A stretch of DNA of 64,000 nucleotides, taken from positions 71,641,290 through 71,705,289 of the forward strand of contig CM075649.1 in assembly GCA_037953625.1 (NCBI GenBank), in the 5' to 3' direction. Position 1 is the first letter of the stretch; every line of letters begins with the position of its first letter. The notes under the pieces are model-generated. The model was not told the DNA's origin, ran no database searches, and saw only the letters and a program-made list of their open reading frames with translations. This DNA is from Crotalaria pallida. Taxonomy: Eukaryota > Streptophyta > Magnoliopsida > Fabales > Fabaceae. This document shows positions 46,254-56,500 of this stretch, piece after piece. Position numbers and translations under genes: made by a program.

Positions 46254-48980
46254 CTCTGTAATGTGTTGTCTGATTTTAGTGCTACGCATTCACTTGTTTA
46301 TTATGAATATGTGAATCGTGTGACCTTGCCTATATCTGAAGTATTCTATGCTTTTATGATAGAAACCCCTACGAGCATTCCTGTAAGTTGTTTCTAAGAC
46401 AAGTCTTAACGATTGTATGGAAGTGTTAGGATGAGCCTTTAGAAACGATTTGATCTGTCTACCTTTATCGTATTAAGACGCGATTTGGAGAGTGGGCTGA
46501 TTAAGTGCTAGTATAGGACCATTAGTATACTCCCTTAAGCCAAGTACTTGCAAACAAGGTAATCTGGAAGGATTAGCATTTCATATGAAACAAGAATGCA
46601 ACGAGGATTTTCAGTGATTGAAGGGGAAGACTAACAATCTCTCCTGCGTTGCTCTTACTCGATTCATGCGAAGATATGAAAGAATAGTTTCATGTATCAA
46701 GGCAAGGACCTGGAAAGGAATAGCCTGAAGGAAGGAAAGTAGGTGTGTATGCATCAAAGTGATCGAATACAGACAGAGTAAGCTCTTATTACATGACTTG
46801 GAGTTTGCAAAGAGTATGTTCACTCTAGGAGATTTGAAGGCTTAGTCTCTATGGCCCTGTGTCTTGAGAGCTTAGAAACCAAAGGAGTAGGAAGGAATTG
46901 AATTAGAGTTATCAGCAGTGGAGGGAGTTTGGGAGCTTTGATTTTAAGCTCCATTACCTACCTAGTAAAGTGAAAGGTGGTGACAACTTTGGGTCAAAGA
47001 GTAGACTTTAAGGTAACTAAAGAGGTTGTACGAAGTAAGGAAGACGAAAAGAAATAAAAGATTGAATTATGGAAGAGAAGGAATCCAATTTCCATAGATG
47101 GATGGGAGAAATCCTTCGCTTCATACCATAAAATTTACATTCCAAGTGATACGGAGATTAGGAGTGAAATTTTTGGTATTGTGCATACAAGAGATGGATG
47201 AATAGAAAGTTAGGTCACTTTTATGTTAAGTGGTGTAGCGAAGAACTTGAAGAAATCATATAGGACAAATGTTGAAACAAAGGATTGATACATCATTTGA
47301 GCAACAGTTGAAAAGCAGTCTTTGGGAACTGAAGAGAGTTTTTCAAGAGGCATGAGAAGGATTCAAGGAACTGAAATGCTAAACATTGAACGGGAAAGTA
47401 ATAGTCTCAGAGAAGGCGTCGCCAAGTTCAAACGACTGAGGAAGTATGTTTCATAACGACTCGGACGAAAGGTTCAAATATGTGAAGTTTAGAATGGAGT
47501 GTGCCCGAACCTTAAGTAATCTATCAACTATCAGCAAATAAGGAGTTTCCCGATATTGGAAGAATGTGTGGAATTTATAGGTACGATGGAGAGGCGTAAG
47601 AAGTAGATAGAATGAATGTCCAAACCGGGTACGAAGGGGGCCTGGGCAAAGGAAGTATTCAATTAGAAAAGTGGAAATGTAGTTAAGTGAATTAATCATG
47701 GGAGAATGACAATTTAACCAAACTTCGACCGTGGGGATTATCGAGTATGCTAATAAGAAGTAAAGGACTTGCCCATTTCTATGTGTAAAGTAAGAGATGC
47801 ATCACTTTGGACTAAGTACTGGTATACCTATGAGGACATTCGGTTGGAGCTGTAAGAGACTAAGGTTTTAATGCGCCAGAGTCATCAAGGGTTAAGAGTT
47901 AGAGGGTAATGGTTATAAAGCGAGTTAAGTTCGGAAAGGTGATCAACCTGCTAGGATGCGAGTTAGATTTGAATATAGATAGTTTGAGTTTATCCTTTCT
48001 CTGATCGGGATTAACGTAATCAATGTTTTCGATTGCGTTGGTTAAATCGTTATGTAATTTGAAAACCTGAGCAGGTCTGTGATTTGAATTTCTGTGATCA
48101 AAACCCTTATCACAGTTGGATGTGATAAATATCTTTGGGCGCCACAGAAAGAGAAAGATCAGTTAAGACTAGAGAGATTAATAACCACCGGGATAGGACA
48201 AGTATTTGTCTCCCCAACGGAAACAACTCTAGCACTTGGCTATCTAGCTATATCTGATGGTGACAAGTATTCCATCTTTAAGTTCATCTAACTTAAAGAT
48301 GTGTCGTATGACTTTTCCTGCGAAAAGTTATATCTGAAAAGAATGATTTTATTATTAATGGTTTGAATATTAGGACTGATCACCCTAATGTTTGCAACTA
48401 TTAAGGAATAAAGTCATATAAATGATTCGTTAATCGTGCTTGAGTGATCAGAGTGCGCAACGGGTCAAGTTTTTCCTTAGAAATATCTTTGGAAAATGTT
48501 TTAACTGAGGAATATATATGTATTTAAAAGGTATTATTCCAAAAGGCTTTAATCAAAAGATTTCATTTGAAGTAATTGCTAAATGTTTTAATTATGAAGT
48601 TGAAATGCGGTTTTCAGAAAAAGTTTTCCTCGAAAGGTCTATTGGGAAAAGTTTGATCTAAAGTTATGTATTTGAGGTATCTTTTCTAGAAAGAGGTAAT
48701 CAAAAGACTTTATTTGAGTTAATTACGACATAATTTTCGGAGGAGTTTAAGAAAACTCTTTTATAAGAAACAGGATTGGTATATGCTTTCGAACGCAAAA
48801 GTGTTAGTCGAGAAAAAAGTTTTAATTGAAGTATTTTGAGTAAGAGAATTTAAAGAAGTGTAAGCGAAATTCTTTTAAGTGGGGAAGGATTTTCCCTAAT
48901 GATATGATAACATCAAAATAGTCTCTTATTTAATTTTGAAAATGTGTAATTTTGAAGAGTGAATTTCGGGGACGAAATTC
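46254..48980 (+). pseudogene. Degenerate protease and pol remnants
   Basis: Directly after the Gag stop the frame reads on to 46397 with DFSATHSLVYYEYVNRVTLP, clearly a protease start, but the usual DSG triad is replaced by DFS. Around 47131-47199 a frame reads KIYIPSDTEIRSEIFGIVH, like the start of the gypsy integrase zinc domain, then meets stops. GTGAATTTCGGGGACGAAAT near 48960 resembles the pol C-terminus. RT and RNase H motifs were not found. The rest is A/G-rich with many stops. Confidence 0.6.
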
Positions 48981-48999
48981 CTTTTAAGTGGGGAAGTAG
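48981..48999 (+). promoter_or_regulatory. Polypurine tract of the Tekay-like element
   Basis: CTTTTAAGTGGGGAAGTAG immediately before the 3' LTR at 49000. Confidence 0.85.
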
Positions 49000-50959
49000 T
49001 ATAACACCCCAAAATTTTAATCCTGGATTAATGAAATATTAATTATAAAGTTTATTATAATTAATTATTTCTATTCTTGATCTTTAATTAAGATCTTTGT
49101 TTATATTGCTAGAATTTATTTTGGTGAGTAAATTTGTGCATAAAATAAATATTTTGCAAATTAGTCTCTGGATTGGGACTTAGAGGTAATTATAGGAAAG
49201 GTTTTGGAGGGAAAGTAAATAAAATAATTATTTTTCAAAAATTGGGCAAAATACTCGAGTATTTTCTGAAAAACTCGAGTATTCTGGGTCAAATTGCACG
49301 AGTTAGTGCGTTTGGTGAGTCAACACCAATGATTCGGTGTTGGTGACACGAAATCATCTTCATTCCACGTCCAGGGAGGTCGTGTCGACCTGCATGAGTC
49401 TCCTCAATTCCTATTTAAGCTCATGAACGATCCTTGGCTGAGAATTTTTTATCAAACTTGCTTTGTTGATGAAGTTAGGGTTCTGAGTTTGTTCTCTTCG
49501 ATTCTCTTTCAATTCTGAGTGTTGAGGCTTGAGTGATACACGAATACAAAGCTCACATCACGAGCTTTGTATAAACACCAAAATTGTGAGGATTGAGTGA
49601 GTGTGTTGGGAGAATCAGAGTTTGGAAGTGAAGCTGGTTCTGTCAAAGTCTTGGTCTGGAGCTTACTTTGGGTTTGATTTCTGGTAAGCTCACGAATCCT
49701 TGAGTCTCAAATTCGGTTTCTTTAGTTAGATGATGTTGCATAGAGTCTAGAAAATCTAATTTCCCTAATTCTATTCTCTATTTCATGTGTAAACCAATTC
49801 CAATTTGGTGATGCACTCAAAATGCTCTGCATATGGTGCTTGAAGTTGGTCTGAGAGTTGTGGAGCTTTTCTTTGGATATTTCTTGTTTGATTCACATCT
49901 GAGAGGTAAGGGGAAGTAATTATATTCACTAGATAGAGATTAAATTCCATTATTTGTGTTAGAGAGCCACCAAGAGGCTCTAAGGGCTTAGATTGAATAA
50001 GATCTTTGGTTTGGAGACCAAGCTTTGCTCTAAAACTGTGTTGAGCAAGTTTTATATCATGCATGCAAGCTTAAATGACCATTGTTTTATGAGTGTTATG
50101 TTTATTTTGCAATTTGAGGTGTTGAGTTGCTAAATTGTGTAAATTATGCATAAATGGTTGATTCTCTGTCAAATTGGTTATTTGATATGAAATGAGTATT
50201 GCAACATGTCCAATATATGGTATGTGAACTGTTTTGATCATTGGTTTGGGTTAAAAATGTTTAGAAATTGATATGGTATGTAAAAACCAAGTTTCACTCT
50301 GTTCTGTCTGCAAATACTCGAGTATTTGGCTTAACACTCGAGTATTTCGTGGTGCACCAGAGTGAAAATTGGCGCACCAACTTGGGAATCAGATTGGACA
50401 CTCGAGTAATATATGAACTACTCGAGTATTCTGGGTAATGGAATACTCGAGTATCTCATGAATTACTCGAGTATATTTATGAAAACCTGAAAACCTAAAT
50501 CTCTGAAAAGATATGAACGACTCGAGTATAATCATGAACCACTCGAGTGGAATCTGGGAAATGATAAACTACTCGAGTATTTTGGAAAAAAACTCGAGTA
50601 TTTTTAGTCAGACACTTAAAATACCATTTTCAATTCTAAGTCATTTTGTAACTCTTAAAGGACAATAAACCAAGTGATCCTGGACTTAAAAGAAATTGAT
50701 TGACGTTATGATGTTTTCATTTGAACAATGATGACACGTTGCTCGGGAGGCACGTAGTGTATTAATAAAAGGACGAAACATCAATCAATCCCTTTTAAGT
50801 AAAGTTAATGCATTCATACTGGAGTTTGGATGGTAGGACGTATATCATGTTTTTGGTAAACATGTGGAGGGCCTCTGGGAGTGCCAATACGCTTGCTTGA
50901 TGACACGTCGTTGACGTGGTCGGCTTAGTGGATGCCGATATGGTTATACCGTTTGGATT
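49000..50959 (+). repeat. 3' LTR of the Tekay-like element, first part
   Basis: Matches 41346-43301 with scattered substitutions and a 2-bp insertion (GTGGTGCACC versus GTGGTACC). Begins TATAACACC instead of TGTAACACC. Carries all twelve palindromes. Cut by the second Athila at CCGTTTGGATT. Confidence 0.93.
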
Positions 50960-52041
50960 TGATCGAGGCCGTACCCGATACAAATAAAAAACAGTTTAAG
51001 TATAGTACTAGGAAGTGACTCCAAGGTCGTCTCCCAAGGAATATCTTATCAAGCAAAAGGTCGAACACATAGTATGCATAGAAAATAGGGGGTTTTTTTT
51101 TTGTATTGAATATTGAATAATTGAAATCAAAACAGAATTAAATCAAAACGAAGAAACAGATAAGGAAAAGCGGATAAACCCCTTTGGCTCGCGTTCACAA
51201 CTCTATCATCGGTCACAAAAGATCAATTTCTTTCCTCTTCACTGTCCAACTCGTGAGAATTAAATACTAAGCGAAAATTCAATTCTCACCCCAAAACCCA
51301 AACCTCTAATTAAGCATTAAAAGCCAAAGCATGGAGTTTTTACGAGTTTGCATAAATTAAGCATTCATACACATGGATTATCTCTATATAATGGAACTAA
51401 GCGAACCATAACATATCAATAAGCATGAAAACAGTGAATAAAAACGGAATAGCATTAAGAATAAAACCTCAAGAGTATGTGATACATTACCAAAGGGATT
51501 TAACCTAAGAGTTTAGCCTTCCATGAAGAAAAATACCAAAAACGTGTAGAAAGGGAAGAGAGAGAAACCCTAGCAGCCTCCACAAGCTTGGAGAGCAAAA
51601 CTAAGCCTTCTCTATGAGAGAGAATGTAAAAAAACGTGAATGGAAGGTCTCTCAAGGGTTTACACGAATTTGGCTTTTTAAATCACAAAACGGGCCTAAA
51701 TCATGGGCCCAAATCCTAAGGAAAGCTTATCTCTAAATTAAATCTAAAAATATCCTATAGATAAAATCTAAATCTTAAAAGATATAGCTAAATCTCAACT
51801 AATCCTAAAGATAGATTACAATCTTCACTTCATCATATATCTTCTCTTCCAAAATTAAATATGACCTGAAAATAGAAATAGAATTAATTAGGCTAAATAA
51901 TCCCAAATTAAACAATATTCAGAATAATAGTCCAATAAACTCTAAATCACTAAATCAAGCTAAACAATGTCAAATGGGCAACAAGTCTTAATAATAGGAG
52001 TAAAATAATGCAAGGAAAAAAGGGAAATAAAATGCTCATCA
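50960..52041 (-). repeat. 3' LTR of the second Athila element
   Basis: 1082 bp. Lacks 39 bp present in the other LTR (about 60821-60859). The deletion is flanked by AAAT on both sides in the intact copy, suggesting slippage or microhomology repair. Confidence 0.94.
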
Positions 52042-53549
52042 AATACCCCCACACTTATCCTTTTGCACTCCTGGGCAAAACTAAGAATTAGGACTGAGAA
52101 AATCAATATGAACCAAAGTGAATCATGTAACAAGATTACTAAAATTAATGAATGCAAACCTAAGAGATTACATACTTCACAATGAATTCTAGGAAATGCA
52201 AAGAAATGGGCAAAATCGAGCACACGAAGAAAATAAGGACCAAAGAATCAAGGCATTCATGAACATCATCCAATTATTTCAAATATGCAAAGAAAACCAA
52301 TGACATCAAGAGGGTAGTCACAAAGATGGTAGAAACTCACAAGGATCACTCAATAGTGTTTACACTCAAGTGTTTAAGGTTAATCAGTGTTTACACTCAA
52401 GGCACATCATGAAAAACAAACACAACCATAAGCTTGACAAGCCTCTAACATCAACAATCAACACACATGCACATTAAGATCAAAAGGTCTTTTCAGGGTT
52501 GTAATGGGGCCAAGGACAATGTAGGATAAAAATATGGGAAATGTAGCTAAAACCCAGGGAATAGAGGAGCAATGGGGAACAAGTAAAAAAAATAAGCACA
52601 ATCCACCCCAAAATGAAATGATAAACATAACAACAACCTCTAATTCCAAACCTCCATGCCTCAATCAACCTTTTATTCTTTTTTTTTCTCTTCTTCTTTC
52701 TTTCTTTTTTTTTCTTCTTCCTCTTTTTTTTCATCATTCATTTTTTCAATTTTTTTTTCATTGCAGAACTTCATGAACGAAAGAAAAGAAGAAACAATAA
52801 AAATGGCATAATGAGATAAAGCCATAATTACATCACCGACCATAGAGGCAAAACCCAGAACTCACAAGAGATGAAGAACAAAGCACCCTCGCTTACTTAA
52901 TACCCATTCCCAAAACAATTCCAAAGCTCCAACATTCCCTAAGGTTAGGACAATCATGGTTTTTCAGTCATAGGCTTGTAATGAGCTAAAGAACAAAGAA
53001 AAGGGATATAAAGGCTCAAAGGGGCTATCAAAGGATAAATTCATTCAAGGTAGGCTCATATGGCTAGTGGCTTATTCAAGAAAAAACAATGCCTAAATCA
53101 TTTCAAAATGTGCATGGGAATATCAAGTATCAACAAGAGTCAAGTCAAGTTCTAGAGTGCAAGTAATCCAGAGTGCAATCACACATGAAAGAAAAATTAG
53201 GTGGCATATATAGCAATCCACCCACAATTAAGGCTCAAATCCTCACAAAAGGGACAATTCTATCACAGTGTTACCACCTCTTAATTATCAAAAGCAACTT
53301 TACACACAGAAATGCATGAATTCAGACACAAGATACCAAGACTCTACTAAAATGAAGCAAAAACATGCAAGAAAATGCCCAAAACTTAGCAAAACCTAAA
53401 AAATCAAAGCAAAAATATGCAACCTAAACTACTCTCCCCCCCACACTTAAATCACACATTGTCCTCAATGTAAAACAAATAGCAGAATCAGACAGATATA
53501 GACAAGTGGAATAAAAGTAGTAAAGAAGGAGAAAAGAAGACTCCCTAAA
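52042..53549 (-). other. Polypurine tract and 3' noncoding region of the second Athila element
   Basis: The minus strand ends AAGTGTGGGGGTATTT before the LTR (52042-52060). The next 1.4 kb has a long T/C tract (52677-52760) and no ORF with env-like features. Closely similar to 30604-32048 of the other Athila. Confidence 0.8.
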
Positions 53550-56500
53550 TCATGGTGGGTCAAAAATGGGGTCGACCAATGAGGCTTCCTCCACAGGTGC
53601 ATCATCCAAAGTAGGAGTAGTGAGGAAAGGCTTGAGTCGGTGACCATTGACTTTAAAGCTCTTGTCTGTGGACTCACTCTTGATCTCCACAGTGCCATAA
53701 GGAAACACCTGGGTGACTACAAACGGTCCAATCCATTTAGAGCGGAGCTTTCCACTCATGAGTCCAAGCCTAGATTTGTAGAGCAACACTTTTTGACCAA
53801 CCAAGAACTCCTTTCTGCAAATTGAGCTATCATGGAGCTTCTTGGTCTTCTCTTTGTAGAACTTGGAATTCTCATAGGCCTCCAAATGGATCTCATCTAG
53901 CTCACTCAACTGCAGCTTCCTCTCCTCACCCGCTTGATCAAGAGCTAAGTTACATTGCTTCACAGCCCAATATGCACGGTGCTCTATCTCCACAGGCAGG
54001 TGGCATGCCTTACCAAAAACAACCCGATAAGGTGACATCCCTATGGGTGCCTTGTAAGCAGTCCGATGGGCCCATAGAGCATCCTCCAATCGTGTGCTCC
54101 AATCCTTTCTATTAGGCTTCACCATCTTCTCCAAAATCCGCTTGATCTCTCTGTTTGAAATCTCAGCTTGCCCATTGGTTTGGGGGTGATATGGTGTAGA
54201 AACTTTGTGCACAACCCCATATTTCTTAAGCAAAGCTTGCATGGATCTATTGCAGAAGTGTGTGCCTTGATCACTGACTATGGCTCTAGGTATGCCAAAC
54301 CTGCAAAGGATATTAGTCCTGACAAAATCTACAACAACCTGAGCATCATTAGTCCTGGTGGCCTTAGCTTCCACCCATTTGGATACATAATCCACAGCAA
54401 GTAAGATATAATAAAAACCAAAAGAAACAGGAAAGGGGCCCATGAAATCAATACCCCAGACATCAAACACCTCACAGAACAACATAGGTTGTTGCGGCAT
54501 CTGTTGCCTCCAAGATAGGGTGCCTTCTGCCCTTTGACATTGCTCACATGAGCTGCAGATTTTGCTTGCATCCTTGAAGATGGTAGGCCAATAAAATCCA
54601 GAATCCAGCACCTTTCGTGCTGTCCTTTGAGTGCCAAGGTGGCCTCCAACTGGTGAAGCATGGCAAAATTGGAGAACCGATTGGATCTCCTGGTCTGGAA
54701 TGCACCTGCGAATGACCTGATCACTGCAAAAACGCCACAAATAGGGGTCATCCCATACATAATACTTGGCATCGCTCTTCAATTTGTCTCTTTGAGCTTT
54801 GGATGCCAAGGGTGGAAAAACAGATGCAACTATATAATTTACAATATCAGCAAACCAAGGAATAAGGGGAGGGGGATGTGAAACATGCAAAACTAAAAGC
54901 TGCTCATCCGGGAAGTCATCCCGGATAGGAAATGCATCCTCCTCTCTCTCTATTCTACTCAAGTGGTCTGCGACAAGGTTATGCGCACCACTCCGATCCT
55001 GAATCTCAAGATCAAACTCCTGGAGGAGAAACATCCACCTAATCAACCTAGGTTTGGAATCTGTCTTTTTCAAAAGATACTTCAGGGCAGCATGATCAGT
55101 ATACACCACAACCTTAGAACCTAACAGATATGATCTAAACTTATCAAGTGCAAAGACAATGGCTAACAGCTCTTTTTCAGTTGTGGTGTAATTAACTTGT
55201 GCTGAATCTAAAGTCCTAGATGCATAATAAATCACATGAGACATCTTACCAACCCTTTGGGAGAGAACTGCTCCCAAAGCATAATTCGAGGCATCGGTCA
55301 TGAGCTCAAATGGGAGAGTCCAGTCAGGTGGTTGGATGATGGGAGTGGTGGTGAGTGCTCTCTTTAGCTCATCAAATGCCTTCTTGCATTGGTCTCCAAA
55401 CTCAAATGTGGTATCCTTTTGAAGCAAGTTGGATAGTGGAAGGGCTATCTTGCTAAAGTTCTGAATAAACCTGCGATAGAAACCTGCATGGCCAAGAAAA
55501 GAACGCACCTCTCGCATGCAAGAGGGGTAAGGCAAATGTGATATTACATGCAGCTTAGCAGGATCAACCTCTATGCCCTTATGCGAAATAATGTGCCCTA
55601 AGACTATGCCTTGTTCTACCATAAAATGACATTTTTCAAAATTCAAGACAAGGTTAGTTTCAATGCACCTATTAAGCACCTTAGACAAACTATCAAGACA
55701 TGCATCAAAAGAGGAACCATATACACTAAAATCATCCATGAAGACCTCTATGCAATGCTCAAGTAAGTCATTAAAAATACTCATCATACATCTTTGAAAA
55801 GTGCCAGGAGCATTGCATAGGCCAAAAGGCATCTTCCTATAAGCAAATGTACCAAAAGGACAAGTAACTGTAGTCTTATGTTGGTCCTCTGGTGCAATAC
55901 AGATTTGGAAATAACCAGAGAAACCATCTAAGAAGCAATAGTGAGATTTACCTGCCAGGCGCTCCAACATCTGATCAATGAAGGGAAGAGGAAAGTGATC
56001 CTTGCGGGTCGCCTGGTTGAGCTTCCTATAATCAATGCAGACTCTCCAACTGTTCTGCACTCTAGTGGGAATCAGCTCATCCTTCTCATTTTTGACAACT
56101 ATCACCCCAGACTTCTTGGGAACTACTTGAACCGGGCTTACCCAAGTGCTGTCTGAAATGGGGTAGATAATGCCAGCTTGCAGCAGCTTGGTGACCTCTT
56201 TCTTCACCACATCAAGAATCTGGGGGTTCAACCGTCTCTGGGGTTGTCTCACTGGTTTAGCCCCATCCTCCAATAAAATCCGATGCATGCACATGGAGGG
56301 GCTAATACCAGGTATGTCTGCCAAAGTCCATCCTATTGCCTTTTTGTTTGCTCTAATCACATCCAGCAGTTGCTTCTCTTGATCAACAGAAAGGGAGGTA
56401 GAGATGATCACTGGAAGTTTCTGCTCAGCCTCCAAGTAAGCATATTTGAGATGAGGAGGAAGGGGCTTCAGGTCCAATAAAGGTGCCTGCATCACAGATG

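Noticed and set aside
53822..54115. Plus-strand ORFs across 53.6-58.3 kb
   Set aside because: All are antisense shadows of the intact minus-strand Athila polyprotein.
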